Source: Ruminococcus sp. UNK.MGS-30
GTDB taxonomy: Bacteria; Bacillota; Clostridia; Oscillospirales; Ruminococcaceae
DNA length: 64,000 bases
Assembly: GCA_000980705.1 (NCBI GenBank)
Contig: LBCK01000001.1
Span: 868,001-932,000 of the forward strand
Direction: 5' to 3'
Of the stretch, positions 8,256 through 18,155 are shown one piece after another (positions within the stretch are counted from its first letter, which is position 1; every line of letters begins with the position of its first letter). The position numbers were made by a program, and so were the translations under genes. The notes beneath the pieces were generated by a model. The model was not told the DNA's origin. It did not search any database and was given only the letters and a program-made list of their open reading frames with translations.

Positions 8256-9145
8256 TAGTCTGTAATCTCCTTCAGATATCTTTCCAGTGCATTCTTCCAA
8301 TCCGGCAGGGGAGTGAAACCGTTTTCAATCAGTTTCGATTTGTCCAGTCTGCTGTTAAAGGGTCTTGCTGCCTTGGAAAGACCATATTCTGCTGTTGTGA
8401 CAGGCACCACCTTGGTGGAATACCCAGCCTGCCGGAAAATCTCACAGGTGAAGTCATACCAGCTGATATAGCCGCCTTCGTTGGTGGCATGGTAATAGCC
8501 ATACTTCTCGGTCTCCGCCATATCCACCAGCAGCCGTGCCAGGTCGTAGGTATACGTCGGTGTGCCGATCTGGTCATTGACCACTCGCACGGTGTCGTAC
8601 TTTTTGCCCACGTTCAGCATGGTTTTGATAAAGTTCTTGCCGTTCTTGCCGAATACCCAGGCAATGCGGACAATGAAATACTTGTCCAGTGTACTGCTTA
8701 CTGCGAGTTCACCGTCCAGCTTTGTCTGTCCGTAGACATTCTGCGGTGCGTAGTCCTTGCAGTCCGGCTGCCATGGTTCTGTACCTTGTCCATCGAAAAC
8801 ATAGTCGGTGGAAATGTAGATCATCTTGCAGTTCAGCTTTTTGCAGACATTTGCAATATTCTGAGTTCCGTCCACATTGATGGCACGTACCTTGGGGAGA
8901 TTCTCCTCGTCCTCGGCAGCATCTACTGCGGTCCATGCGGCACAGTGGATGACAACGTCTGGGTTCGCTTCTGTGATCGCTGTTTCAACGGCGTCTGCGT
9001 TGGTGATATCCAGCTTGACATAGGCACAGTCCGCAGTAACTTCATCCAGAATATCGCTGCCGATTGCCTCGTAGCCACGCTTTTTCAGTTCGTTGACCAC
9101 ATCAAAACCAAGCTGTCCGCCGACACCTGTTACAAATACTTTCAT
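8255..9145 (-). CDS. rmlD: dTDP-4-dehydrorhamnose reductase
   Basis: RmlD reduces dTDP-4-keto-L-rhamnose to dTDP-L-rhamnose using NAD(P)H. The 296-residue SDR protein begins with the nucleotide-binding motif GVGGQLG and has the catalytic YGQTKLDGE (Tyr and Lys). It lies between rmlB and rmlC with a 1-base overlap to rmlC and 9 bp to rmlB. It is complete, with no sign of decay. Confidence 0.95.
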   Translation of the reverse strand: MKVFVTGVGGQLGFDVVNELKKRGYEAIGSDILDEVTADCAYVKLDITNADAVETAITEANPDVVIHCAAWTAVDAAEDEENLPKVRAINVDGTQNIANVCKKLNCKMIYISTDYVFDGQGTEPWQPDCKDYAPQNVYGQTKLDGELAVSSTLDKYFIVRIAWVFGKNGKNFIKTMLNVGKKYDTVRVVNDQIGTPTYTYDLARLLVDMAETEKYGYYHATNEGGYISWYDFTCEIFRQAGYSTKVVPVTTAEYGLSKAARPFNSRLDKSKLIENGFTPLPDWKNALERYLKEITD

Positions 9146-9154
9146 CTGTATCCC

Positions 9155-10174
9155 TCACCGATTGCTGTACATTTTTTCATAGTAGTCCTGATACTCGCCG
9201 GAAATAATGTCCTTCCACCATTTCTGATTGTCCAGATACCACTGAATGGTCTTTTTGATACCGTCTGCAAACTTTGTTTCCGGCAGCCAGCCCAGTTCGT
9301 TGTGGATCTTGGTCGGGTCGATGGCATAACGCATATCGTGGCCCTTACGGTCGGTGACATAGGTAATCAGACTCTCCGGCTTGCCCAGTTCCTTGCAGAT
9401 CAGCTTGACAATGTCGATGTTCTTCATCTCGTTGTGGCCGCCTACGTTGTAGACTTCGCCGACCTTACCATTGTGAATGATGAGGTCGATTGCCTTGCAG
9501 TGATCCTCTACATACAGCCAGTCACGCACATTTTCGCCCTTGCCGTAAACCGGCAGCGGCTTGTCAGCCAGGGCATTGGCGATCATCAGCGGAATCAGCT
9601 TTTCCGGGAAGTGATACGGGCCGTAGTTGTTGGAGCATCTGGAAACGGTTACCGGGAGACCATAAGTTCTGTGATAAGCCAGTACCAGCAGATCTGCACC
9701 TGCTTTAGAAGAGGAGTAGGGGCTGCTGGTGTGGATGGGGGTCTCTTCGGTAAAGAACAGGTCCGGTCTGTCCAACGGCAGATCGCCGTAGACTTCGTCG
9801 GTAGAAACCTGGTGATAGCGCTGAATGCCATACTTCCGGCAAGCGTCCATCATAACCGCTGTGCCGAGGATGTTGGTCTGGAGGAAGATCTCCGGGTTCT
9901 CGATAGAGCGGTCTACATGAGACTCTGCCGCAAAGTTGACAACGATGTCGGGCTTTTCCTCCTCGAAGAGCTTGTACACGCCCTCACGGTCGCAGATGTC
10001 CAGTTTGACAAACCGGAAGTTCGGATTGTCCATCACCGGTTCCAGTGTGGACAGATTGCCGGCATAGGTCAGCTTGTCCAGACAAACGATGCGGTAGTCT
10101 GGGTGTGCTTTTAGCATATGAAATACAAAATTTGAGCCGATAAAGCCGGCCCCGCCTGTTACGATGATGGTCAT
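9155..10174 (-). CDS. rmlB: dTDP-glucose 4,6-dehydratase
   Basis: RmlB converts dTDP-glucose to dTDP-4-keto-6-deoxyglucose with bound NAD. The 339-residue extended SDR starts TIIVTGGAGFIGSNFVFHML and has the catalytic YSSSKAGAD. The STDEVYG segment typical of this family is present. It is the first gene of the rhamnose operon, with a consensus promoter 36 bp upstream and AAGGAG before the ATG. Gene order B-D-C-A differs from the common B-A-C-D or A-C-B-D but keeps all four steps. Confidence 0.95.
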   Translation of the reverse strand: MTIIVTGGAGFIGSNFVFHMLKAHPDYRIVCLDKLTYAGNLSTLEPVMDNPNFRFVKLDICDREGVYKLFEEEKPDIVVNFAAESHVDRSIENPEIFLQTNILGTAVMMDACRKYGIQRYHQVSTDEVYGDLPLDRPDLFFTEETPIHTSSPYSSSKAGADLLVLAYHRTYGLPVTVSRCSNNYGPYHFPEKLIPLMIANALADKPLPVYGKGENVRDWLYVEDHCKAIDLIIHNGKVGEVYNVGGHNEMKNIDIVKLICKELGKPESLITYVTDRKGHDMRYAIDPTKIHNELGWLPETKFADGIKKTIQWYLDNQKWWKDIISGEYQDYYEKMYSNR

Positions 10175-10209
10175 GATAGATACTCCTTAGAATGAAGTGT
10201 GTTATTTTT

Positions 10210-10238
10210 ATTATATCATACTTTTGGGGGAATTGCAA
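10210..10238 (-). promoter_or_regulatory. Promoter of the rmlBDCA operon
   Basis: On the minus strand TTGCAA (10233-10238) and TATAAT (10210-10215) are separated by 17 bp, just upstream of rmlB. It abuts the terminator of glf, so the rhamnose genes form their own transcription unit. Confidence 0.85.
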
Positions 10239-10269
10239 TAAAAAATGTACCGCTGGTGGGCGGTACATT
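10236..10269 (-). terminator. Terminator after glf
   Basis: On the minus strand aatgtaccg pairs with cggtacatt and a T run follows. It ends the polysaccharide operon that begins near 22360 before the rml promoter. Confidence 0.8.
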
Positions 10270-10313
10270 GGGGGAATATGGGGATAGGCAATATCTGAAA
10301 TGGTATCAATAAT

Positions 10314-11429
10314 TTAGGAGAGTTCTTTCTTTGCTGCGGCGAGGGCGACTTCTATGGTTTTATCCATGTCATAGTATTTGTATTCGCCGAGGCGGCCACC
10401 GAAAATGACATTGTCTTCTGCTTCTGCAAGGGCTTTGTACTGTTCATACAGTGTGCTGTTTTTAGCGTCGTTGACGGGGTAGTAGGGTTCATCTCCAAGT
10501 TTCCATTCCGAAGAATACTCTCTCGAAATAACTGTTTTCGGCAGATCGTTTCCGTTTTCATCTTTGCCGAACTCGAACCATTTATGTTCAATGATTCTTG
10601 TCCAGGGAGTTTCTCTGTCTGTGTAGTTTACAGCTGCGTTACCTTGGAAGTTTGGCTTATCAAGAATCTCATTCTCAAATCTGACAGAGCGATACTCCAA
10701 AGTACCCAGCTTATAATCGAAATACGCATCGATCGGACCGGTGTAGATTACCTTTTCAGCGAGCTTATCCAGTTCTTCTTTGTTTTCCAGATAGTCAACA
10801 TTCAGCCGAACTTCAATACCTTCCAGCATTTTCTCGATCAGCTTGGTATATCCACCGATGGGAATGCCTTGATAGAGTGCGTTGAAATAGTTGTTATCGA
10901 ATGTCAGGCGAACTGGGAGCCGCTTAATGATGAATGCAGGCAGATCCTTGCAGTCTCGTCCCCACTGCTTCTCTGTATAACCTTTTACAAGCTTTTCGTA
11001 GATGTCTCGTCCAACAAGCGAGATTGCCTGTTCTTCCAGATTTTTCGGCTCACCAGTGATTTCTTTTTTCTGCTCTTCAATTTTGGCTGCGGCTTCTTCG
11101 GGAGTCACAACGCCCCACATTTTATTAAATGTGTACATGTTGAATGGCATGGAATAGAGCTCTCCCTTGTAATTGGCCACCGGAGAGTTTGTGAATCGGT
11201 TGAAGTCAACAAAGCTTGTGACATAGTCCCATACCTCTTTGTTATTGGTATGGAAAATGTGTGCACCGTACTTGTGTACATTGATGCCCTCGACCTTTTC
11301 TGTATAGATATTTCCGCCTACATTGGGGCGCTTATCTATTACAAGCACGCTTTTTCCGGCTTTTTTTGCCTGCTGGGCAATTGTTGCTCCGTATAAGCCG
11401 GAGCCGACGATAAGGTAGTTGTAGTTCAT
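10314..11429 (-). CDS. glf: UDP-galactopyranose mutase
   Basis: Glf is a cytoplasmic flavoenzyme that interconverts UDP-galactopyranose and UDP-galactofuranose. The 371-residue protein begins with the FAD-binding motif GSGLYGATIA and continues VIDKRPNVGGNIYTE, the family hallmark. WGRDCKDLPAFIIKRLPVR and the C-terminal GRLGEYKYYDMD are also typical. Its presence, with the galactofuranosyltransferase-like protein at 15531-16598, argues that the polymer contains galactofuranose. Confidence 0.95.
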   Translation of the reverse strand: MNYNYLIVGSGLYGATIAQQAKKAGKSVLVIDKRPNVGGNIYTEKVEGINVHKYGAHIFHTNNKEVWDYVTSFVDFNRFTNSPVANYKGELYSMPFNMYTFNKMWGVVTPEEAAAKIEEQKKEITGEPKNLEEQAISLVGRDIYEKLVKGYTEKQWGRDCKDLPAFIIKRLPVRLTFDNNYFNALYQGIPIGGYTKLIEKMLEGIEVRLNVDYLENKEELDKLAEKVIYTGPIDAYFDYKLGTLEYRSVRFENEILDKPNFQGNAAVNYTDRETPWTRIIEHKWFEFGKDENGNDLPKTVISREYSSEWKLGDEPYYPVNDAKNSTLYEQYKALAEAEDNVIFGGRLGEYKYYDMDKTIEVALAAAKKELS

Positions 11430-11453
11430 TTTATTTTTCTCCTTTTAACTTTA

Positions 11454-12530
11454 TTATAAAGTCATTCTTGTTTCAATCATACTTTTTATTAATCTTCTAT
11501 ATGCTTCTTCAAGATTCACACTCGGTTTCCATCCTAATTTTCTGAGCTTATCTGTATTTAATTTCATTTTTGTATCACATGCATAGCCATAGCTATTAGT
11601 TTCTGGAATATCAAAAATAACATTTATTTGTCCGCTTGCGAGTTTTGATGCAACCATTTTTGCCATATCAGCTATTGTTGTATGGCATTCTTCATTTGAA
11701 ACATTATACGCATTTTGATTTTCACCATTAAGCATTATTGTAAGAATTGCAGTTATAGTATCCCTTGTATAGCAATAGTTTCCTTCCGAAAGACCTTTAG
11801 TATGAAGTACTATATCTTTATTGTAAATAACACTTCTTGCAAATTGTGCAAACACCCTATTTTCACCTGGAAGAATCCCAGCTCCAAATGTTTGTGAAAG
11901 TCTTGCAATTCGTACTGGAACTCTATATTGTTCACTATAAGCAATACACATATTTTCACACATTCTTTTGCCGAGAGGGTAGTTGCTTCTCAAAGCCAGG
12001 GGATTAATATATCCCATTGTATCTTCATGTACATATGTTTCATCATTAAAAGAACCATAAACTTCCATTGAAGAAATGTACACAAATGCGTTTACAGCGT
12101 GTTTTTTTGCAATTTCAAGTATGTTGTGCGTTCCCATTAATGCAGTCATAATTGTATCTACAGGTTGGGAAATCATTTGTTTTGAAGCGGTAATGCTTGC
12201 AGCATGTATAATATAATCAATAGAGATGTTAGAGGGTATGTTGTTTTCAGTTATATCTGTAATGTCACTTTGAATAAGAATAATGTTATCCTTTTTATCT
12301 ATCATACCAAACATTTTTTCAAATTTTGATATATTCCTTACGATTGCTACAATAGTCAAATTTAAATTGTATTTGTTATTACAATAATGAAGTGCCCTGA
12401 GTAATTGTGATCCTACAAGTCCTGTAGAACCCGTCAATAGAATTGTTTTATCTTCAAGTTGCTTAAAGTTCATACTGTTGCTTATAAATTCCATATCTTC
12501 TTTAAGAGTTGAATCATTAATTATATTCAC
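11454..12530 (-). CDS. NAD-dependent epimerase/dehydratase (extended SDR)
   Basis: A 358-residue nucleotide-sugar or polyol-phosphate SDR enzyme. It has the Rossmann motif TGSTGLVGSQLLRAL, the active-site pattern YPLGKRMCEN (Tyr and Lys), and a C-terminal GWKPSVNLEEAYRRLI tail seen in sugar-nucleotide epimerases. I chose the GTG at 12530 because AAAGGTAGG lies just upstream of it; the in-frame ATG at 12548 has no such site. The substrate is not readable. In related loci such SDR proteins accompany a TarI-type cytidylyltransferase, as here at 16617-17333, so a role in making or altering a CDP- or UDP-activated residue is possible. Confidence 0.8.
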   Translation of the reverse strand: MNIINDSTLKEDMEFISNSMNFKQLEDKTILLTGSTGLVGSQLLRALHYCNNKYNLNLTIVAIVRNISKFEKMFGMIDKKDNIILIQSDITDITENNIPSNISIDYIIHAASITASKQMISQPVDTIMTALMGTHNILEIAKKHAVNAFVYISSMEVYGSFNDETYVHEDTMGYINPLALRSNYPLGKRMCENMCIAYSEQYRVPVRIARLSQTFGAGILPGENRVFAQFARSVIYNKDIVLHTKGLSEGNYCYTRDTITAILTIMLNGENQNAYNVSNEECHTTIADMAKMVASKLASGQINVIFDIPETNSYGYACDTKMKLNTDKLRKLGWKPSVNLEEAYRRLIKSMIETRMTL

Positions 12531-12679
12531 TTTCAACCTACCTTTCATGTTCTAAAAAATTACTATAACATTATTTTTTGGCTAGGATAAACTAATAGAA
12601 TATATACCATTACAAGAGTAAACTGCACTTTCTCTGTGTTTAAGTAATTATTAATACTATGAGTGCATTGAAGAAGCAG

Positions 12680-14131
12680 TTATAAAATATGGATTTTTTT
12701 CAAAATCTGGGATAATATCTCCAGAACAAGCTTTTCTTTCATGATGCACATAGCCACTGTATAGGTCAAGAAAAAAAGAAATGCGGAAATAATAAGTGTT
12801 ATAAAATTTCCTAAATTCAAATATATGCACCATAATGATGCTAATAGACCTATTAATATAGAAAGCATAATTTTCCAATATTTAATCTTTTTAAAAGCAG
12901 TTGTTATCGATCCTTTTAACACTATAAATTGAACAATAAACACTACAGTTTCAGCAATTAAAGTTCCAATTGCTGCACCAGATGCTTGCATAAAAGGAAT
13001 TAATAAAGCATTTAGAATAATATCAACTATTGCACCAGCTATTTCAGAATAGAGGACATATTTTTCTTTTCCAAGTGGTACCAGAATTTGAATACCAAGA
13101 ATATTTGTAATTCCTATCAGAAGCAATGTTGGCATTATTATTTGCATTGGTAAAATCGCACCTTCATACTCATTACCAGATAAAAATAAAACTCCATACT
13201 TTGCAAATACCATAAAGTAGAAAGAGAGTGGCATTGCTAAAATAAAAACAAAATTCAGAGCCTTTTCTGTGATACGATAAAACTCATCAACCATATTTTG
13301 TTTTATATAATATGAAACTCTTGGCAGAAGGACTGTTCCAAGAGATGTGATTACACTAACAAGAATTGTTTTTATTTTTGTTGCCGCTCCATAATATCCC
13401 ACATCTATATCTGTCGCCATAAATTTAAGCATCACGGTATCAAGATGTGTATAAATGGTAGTTGCACACGCCATTGCAAAGAAAATACTAATTGCTTTTA
13501 AATGTGGACGTATCGAGTAATGTCCAATAAATTTAAAAGATATATATTTATGAGCATTTATAAAATTGCATATATTTGATGCCGATGCCGCAAAAATGGT
13601 AATTCCTCCGTATATAACATAATCAGATTTTGTTTTTACAAGCATAAACATTCCTATTAATGCAATTACTTTAAATATAAGAGAACGAATGGTTATATAT
13701 GTATATTGTTCAAGCGCTTTGTACAACCATTCCATTCCTATAGCACTAAGGAAAATTGTTGAACTTACAATTATATATAGAAATCTATCTTCTCTAAGTT
13801 TAGGCACAGTAAACAAGGCGACAAACAAAAATACATATGATATGATGCTCATTACAATATTAATAAACAATAGCTCATGAGCAGTTTTACTAAGAGCTTT
13901 TTTGTTATCACGTACAGTTGCACATGCACGTATTCCATAAGTAGGGATGCCTAGTTGTGCAAACATTGTGAAATATGCAATGAAAGAAGTTGCAAAATTA
14001 ACTCTTCCGGTTCCTTCGGGAAGAAGAATTCTTGAAACATATGGAAATGTAATCAGAGGGAAAATAAATGAAGACATATTAAGTAGAGCATTCATAACAA
14101 AGTTCAATTTTATTGATTTTTTCTTGTTCAT
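12680..14131 (-). CDS. Polysaccharide flippase (Wzx/MOP superfamily)
   Basis: A 483-residue membrane protein with about 12-14 hydrophobic segments. The start MNKKKSIKLNFVMNALLNMS and the following FPYVSRILLPEGTGRVNFA stretch are the usual N-terminus of oligosaccharide-unit flippases. It should carry lipid-linked repeat units across the membrane. AAAGGAGAG precedes the ATG. It sits next to the polymerase, as in Wzx/Wzy-dependent loci. Confidence 0.88.
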   Translation of the reverse strand: MNKKKSIKLNFVMNALLNMSSFIFPLITFPYVSRILLPEGTGRVNFATSFIAYFTMFAQLGIPTYGIRACATVRDNKKALSKTAHELLFINIVMSIISYVFLFVALFTVPKLREDRFLYIIVSSTIFLSAIGMEWLYKALEQYTYITIRSLIFKVIALIGMFMLVKTKSDYVIYGGITIFAASASNICNFINAHKYISFKFIGHYSIRPHLKAISIFFAMACATTIYTHLDTVMLKFMATDIDVGYYGAATKIKTILVSVITSLGTVLLPRVSYYIKQNMVDEFYRITEKALNFVFILAMPLSFYFMVFAKYGVLFLSGNEYEGAILPMQIIMPTLLLIGITNILGIQILVPLGKEKYVLYSEIAGAIVDIILNALLIPFMQASGAAIGTLIAETVVFIVQFIVLKGSITTAFKKIKYWKIMLSILIGLLASLWCIYLNLGNFITLIISAFLFFLTYTVAMCIMKEKLVLEILSQILKKIHIL

Positions 14132-14143
14132 ATATGCTCTCCT

Positions 14144-15493
14144 TTATTTTGCAAATTTTATTTTTTTTAGTTTTGGAAATTTTATGTTTATGCGAATTTT
14201 ATCAAAAATCAACTTTAGCCCAATCCAAAATATAATGAATTTTAAAAAGCCATAATTAAATACTTGTTCATAGAAGGTGTTTGAAAAAAATGAAAAAATC
14301 AAGCAGCAACATAGATAGGAATATATCACAACCCATATATCAATTTTTGAATTGTCTCGTTCTTGAATTGCTTTATTAAATACAAGCTGGCATATAATAG
14401 CCATTAAACCAGTAAAACATAGAACGCCTACTAAACCACCATCGTACATAAATGCATAAAATATTGTGTATACATTTCCGAGAGTGTGGCCGTTTATAGA
14501 TCTAAATGGAATGTCAACTTTATGATACCATTCATTGTGACCCATTTTGGCAGCTATAAGATTTATGAAATTTACTAGTGTTTGATTTGTACTTATATCT
14601 GATCCAAAATTCCCTTCACGAATAAATGTGTCAAGGTTTTTTATTTCTGCTGCAATATAAACTGATAGATATTCTCCATTTTCTCGTTCTGATTGTCTCC
14701 CAAGAAGATTTCCGATATCTTTAAATCCTACTATGAGAGCAATAATTGCAACTCCTGCAATCAGCAGTATCTTTTTATTTATTTTAACTTTCCAACCACT
14801 TTTCTTTCCATAAATTATGTAAAATTCAATTGCCATTGCGATAAGCAGTTGAAATGTTCCTGTTCTTGCTCCGAAAAGCATATCAGAAGCTACACTAAGT
14901 AAGATGTTTAAAATAAGTAATGGCTGGTAACACCAGTATTTATATACGATGCTGTGAATTAAAATATAGCCGGTTATATAACCTGTTGAATAGACAAAAT
15001 ACTTTAATAAGCCTAAAAAGCCAGGCACTTCAATAGTATTATTCGTAAATACGCGTGCATGTCTAAAATAGAATATTGCTTCAGATAATGAGCCGCTTGT
15101 CAATGAAGTAATAAACCGATATAGCATTAGCAATGTAAGTAGTTGAATGCATGTATATGCAATTAAGACAATAAAAGATAGCCGAATTTTATAAAATCCG
15201 TGATTTAAATAATCAGTGTTTACGCCATCTATAATAATTGCAGATATTGTTCTTTTTTTTAGAATTTTACTCAAGAGAATTGAGATAATTGCAAAAAAAG
15301 CTGTTCCACCAATCATTGTAATTAGTGTTAGAGGTGATGGATGCAAATCCCATGCGTTAACATAAAAACATGCATATATTATTCCAGGGAGAAAGCATAA
15401 AGCAAAACACATTTGAGGTGTTAGAATAATCTTTTGTGATGTTAGAAAGCACACACCAATTATGATTAAAAATCCTAAAACCAAAATAATCAT
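14144..15493 (-). CDS. O-antigen/oligosaccharide repeat unit polymerase (Wzy-like)
   Basis: A 449-residue, very AT-rich gene for a membrane protein with about 11-12 hydrophobic segments and a large extracytoplasmic loop near residues 270-340. The segment YTIFYAFMYDGGLVGVL is typical of O-antigen polymerase proteins. Wzy proteins vary strongly in sequence, so the call rests on topology and on the flippase directly downstream. It would join repeat units on the outer membrane face. The low GC content differs sharply from the rml genes and points to acquisition of the 11.4-22.1 kb block. Confidence 0.8.
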   Translation of the reverse strand: MIILVLGFLIIIGVCFLTSQKIILTPQMCFALCFLPGIIYACFYVNAWDLHPSPLTLITMIGGTAFFAIISILLSKILKKRTISAIIIDGVNTDYLNHGFYKIRLSFIVLIAYTCIQLLTLLMLYRFITSLTSGSLSEAIFYFRHARVFTNNTIEVPGFLGLLKYFVYSTGYITGYILIHSIVYKYWCYQPLLILNILLSVASDMLFGARTGTFQLLIAMAIEFYIIYGKKSGWKVKINKKILLIAGVAIIALIVGFKDIGNLLGRQSERENGEYLSVYIAAEIKNLDTFIREGNFGSDISTNQTLVNFINLIAAKMGHNEWYHKVDIPFRSINGHTLGNVYTIFYAFMYDGGLVGVLCFTGLMAIICQLVFNKAIQERDNSKIDIWVVIYSYLCCCLIFSFFSNTFYEQVFNYGFLKFIIFWIGLKLIFDKIRINIKFPKLKKIKFAK

Positions 15494-15530
15494 GGATATA
15501 ATTTAAAATTCCTCCTTTAGCATAAAGTGA

Positions 15531-16598
15531 TTATGCTTCAATGGATTTTTTCGTGTAATAACCATTTTTAAGTTTTGGAGATATAGCTTGAACATTTTTC
15601 TTTATGTCTTCGTATTCCTTATCTGTCATTGATTTTAATTTGTCAGCAATTTCATAGAGCGAGTCTACCGTTATTCCACATTTATTCTTTTCTATAAATT
15701 CGGCAAGTGCAGCCTTGCTCCAAATAATAACAGGTATGCCAGAAGCAAGATAAAGTGAAGTTTTGTGAGGATTATTTATCCGAAGGTATTCTCCAAATGA
15801 GCCTTTACAAGTTTCTGAGCTCATGCCATCCCATACTAATCCAAAACTTCCAAAAAGTTCAAAAGGAAGATTATCTGCAGGATATGAACCAAAATAATTA
15901 ATATTATCTTTTTTTGAGTCATCATAGCCTACGCCATAAAGATTAAAATTAACATTTGAAGGGAGATTATAAACATATCCAGCTTTATGTTTTCTCAATG
16001 CGCCTGCAATAATAACAGGATCATCTTTTGTGGCTAATCGGTTTTTGTATATCTTCCCCTTATCTTCGATAAGATAGTCGAAGATTTTAAGATTAATCAA
16101 TTTATCTTTTGTTATGCCTAAAGATATAAGTTTTTTAAGCATACTACTGTTATGGACAATAATTGAGCTTGCAGCTTTAAGTGTCTTTTTTTCCTCAAAA
16201 TTTATTCTGAATTTTTTTAATAAGCTTATATCATCTCTTGTTGCAGTTCTGAGTATTTCCATATCATGAATAAGCAATTTAATTGTAGCACCTTTTTTTA
16301 CATATTTTTTTATAAGTCCGGCAAAAAAAAGTGTATGATTAATTGGCGGAAACTGAATGACAACTTCATCATCTTTCTCTATCTTTGTCTTAAGAAATGC
16401 ATTTTTCCATTCTTTAAAACAAGAAAAATGATAAGAAATACTTTTAAATTTGAGCTCTGATTTCTTTATTTTCTTTTCTATAGTTATTTTTTTATATCCT
16501 TCTTTAGAAAGTATTGTTTCGACATCATTTCTTGCTTTTGTTCCAGCTGTACGCTGAACACCTGAATCATATTGCACTTCACTTACTATATATCTCAT
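15531..16598 (-). CDS. Galactofuranosyltransferase-like glycosyltransferase
   Basis: A 355-residue cytoplasmic glycosyltransferase. The pattern VVIQFPPINHTLFF, LLIHDMEILR, a central FNLYGVGYD, and near the C-terminus GSFGEYLRINNPHKTSLYLASG and IPVIIWSKAALA matches the beta-1,6-galactofuranosyltransferase (GlfT3/WbbI-like) group, which has a GT-B fold. Presence of glf in the same operon supports UDP-galactofuranose as donor. Acceptor and linkage are not known. Confidence 0.75.
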   Translation of the reverse strand: MRYIVSEVQYDSGVQRTAGTKARNDVETILSKEGYKKITIEKKIKKSELKFKSISYHFSCFKEWKNAFLKTKIEKDDEVVIQFPPINHTLFFAGLIKKYVKKGATIKLLIHDMEILRTATRDDISLLKKFRINFEEKKTLKAASSIIVHNSSMLKKLISLGITKDKLINLKIFDYLIEDKGKIYKNRLATKDDPVIIAGALRKHKAGYVYNLPSNVNFNLYGVGYDDSKKDNINYFGSYPADNLPFELFGSFGLVWDGMSSETCKGSFGEYLRINNPHKTSLYLASGIPVIIWSKAALAEFIEKNKCGITVDSLYEIADKLKSMTDKEYEDIKKNVQAISPKLKNGYYTKKSIEA

Positions 16599-16616
16599 TT
16601 TCTTAATTATTCCACC

Positions 16617-17333
16617 TTATTCCAATTGTTGATTTTCTCTTGCGTCATATAGTGCTCTGAAAATATAAAAATCATCTGGGGTAGTAATTTTTATATTTTC
16701 ATTAGGTCCAACTACAACATTTAGTTTTTTCCCATAATGGCGCATTAAAGTGCAAGAATCAATCATATCCGTTTTGCCTTCATTAATGGCCTGACGTTCA
16801 ACATCAAGAATTTCTTTCAACCAAAAACTTTGAGGAGCTTTTGCAAATCTCGATTGTTCACGACTAGGAACCTCGGAAACATTATTGTCTTTGTCGACAA
16901 GAATAACGGTTTCTTTTGCAACTGTACATGTTATTGCTGTACCATATTTTTTTACTGAAGCAATATTATTGCTAATAGTTTCAGAATCTATAAGTGGGCG
17001 TACACCATCATGAATAAGGACAATATTACCTTCTGCACCAAAATTTTTTTCAGCAGCACAAAGGCCATTATAAATAGACATTTGCCCTGTTTCACCACCC
17101 GGAACAATTGCTTTTATCTTATCAAGGCGATAGCGATATTTCATTTCTTCCATATAAGGAATCCAATCTTTAACAATCACACATATTATGCCATCAATTT
17201 CTGGGTGATTTTCAAAGAGTTCAATAGTGTGAACAATAATTGGCTTTCCATGAACCATGAGGAATTGTTTGGGCTTATCTTTCGATTTCATTCTTTTGCC
17301 GACGCCGCCTGCGAAAATCACTGCTATATTCAT
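16617..17333 (-). CDS. IspD/TarI family cytidylyltransferase (likely CDP-polyol synthesis)
   Basis: A 238-residue enzyme with the nucleotide-binding motif FAGGVGKRMKSKDKPKQFL, then HDGVRPL, and TAPQ-like KAPQSFWLKEI, as in IspD and in ribitol-5-phosphate cytidylyltransferases (TarI/Bcs1). The ATG at 17333 is chosen over a GTG at 17342 because AAAGGAGT is spaced correctly. In this locus, with LicD and a CDP-glycerol-type transferase, making a CDP-polyol for a phosphodiester polymer is more likely than isoprenoid synthesis. No separate TarJ-type reductase is adjacent; the SDR at 11454-12530 could fill a related role. Confidence 0.82.
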   Translation of the reverse strand: MNIAVIFAGGVGKRMKSKDKPKQFLMVHGKPIIVHTIELFENHPEIDGIICVIVKDWIPYMEEMKYRYRLDKIKAIVPGGETGQMSIYNGLCAAEKNFGAEGNIVLIHDGVRPLIDSETISNNIASVKKYGTAITCTVAKETVILVDKDNNVSEVPSREQSRFAKAPQSFWLKEILDVERQAINEGKTDMIDSCTLMRHYGKKLNVVVGPNENIKITTPDDFYIFRALYDARENQQLE

Positions 17334-17348
17334 ACAAATCACTCCTTT

Positions 17349-18155
17349 TTATTTTATAAGCCAAATTTCCATATCGTGAGTTAAACGCTGCTCTTCTGGT
17401 GGAAGTCGCATATAATCTCCATATAGATTTGTAAGATACTTATCCCAGCATCCAGGTGCATTAACTTTAAGACCTTCAAAATCTACTTGGACAGTTTTGA
17501 GGTATTCTGTTTTTTTCATTTTCTCTTGTTTGCCATAGCCCCATACAATTCCACCAATATAATCATAATCATCAAATGAGTAGTTTCTGGCAAATCTATC
17601 TATTTTTTCGACAGATTTTTCTATTCCAATACATTTAAGAAGAATAGGTTTTAAGACAGGTTTTACAATTTTTTTGAAAGTACTCTTTGCGCTTCCATCT
17701 TGTGATTTTTGAATCTTTAAAATATCTCGCATGAACAATGACTTTTTAAAGATTTTTTCTGTTTCAGCATCACTTTCTGGAAGTCCATCTAAGGGAAATA
17801 TGTCTATCCATACTTGCTGTTCAGTTTCATCAAAATCAAAAATTTTTTTAATCTGTGTGTGTGTGTCAAATATTTTTGCAAAAGGATAGTTTAAATTTCC
17901 AAGTTCGAAAGAAGCTAATTTGTACCTTTTATCGCATAATTTTTTGCCGATGTTTTGTAATCTATCGTAATCTGTTCTTGGCATCAGAACATCGATATCA
18001 TCGTCCCAAGGAATAAATCCTTTGTGCCTTATTGCCCCAAGAAGTGTTCCTCCAGCTAGAAAATAGCGCAACTTATATTTTTCGCATAAAGAAATAAAAT
18101 ATTTAAATATCTCAAGTTCTAAATGTTGTAAATCTTTAAGGCTTAACTTTTCCAC
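17349..18155 (-). CDS. LicD family phosphotransferase
   Basis: A 268-residue protein with the full LicD motif GGTLLGAIRHKGFIPWDDDI, where the DDDID carries the metal-binding aspartates. LicD proteins transfer phosphorylcholine or other phospho-groups from a CDP donor to a glycan. Placed between the cytidylyltransferase and the transferase at 18136-19080, whose end it overlaps by 20 bp, it should decorate the polymer with a phosphate substituent. No choline uptake or kinase genes are in the window, so the donor need not be CDP-choline. Confidence 0.9.
   Translation of the reverse strand: MEKLSLKDLQHLELEIFKYFISLCEKYKLRYFLAGGTLLGAIRHKGFIPWDDDIDVLMPRTDYDRLQNIGKKLCDKRYKLASFELGNLNYPFAKIFDTHTQIKKIFDFDETEQQVWIDIFPLDGLPESDAETEKIFKKSLFMRDILKIQKSQDGSAKSTFKKIVKPVLKPILLKCIGIEKSVEKIDRFARNYSFDDYDYIGGIVWGYGKQEKMKKTEYLKTVQVDFEGLKVNAPGCWDKYLTNLYGDYMRLPPEEQRLTHDMEIWLIK

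Noticed and set aside
8489..10114. 541-codon plus-strand frame opposite rmlD and rmlB
   Set aside because: Shadow of two conserved SDR genes with intact motifs.
16617..17333. IspD for isoprenoid synthesis
   Set aside because: Possible by family, but the position inside a polysaccharide operon beside LicD and a CDP-glycerol-type transferase favours a CDP-polyol role.
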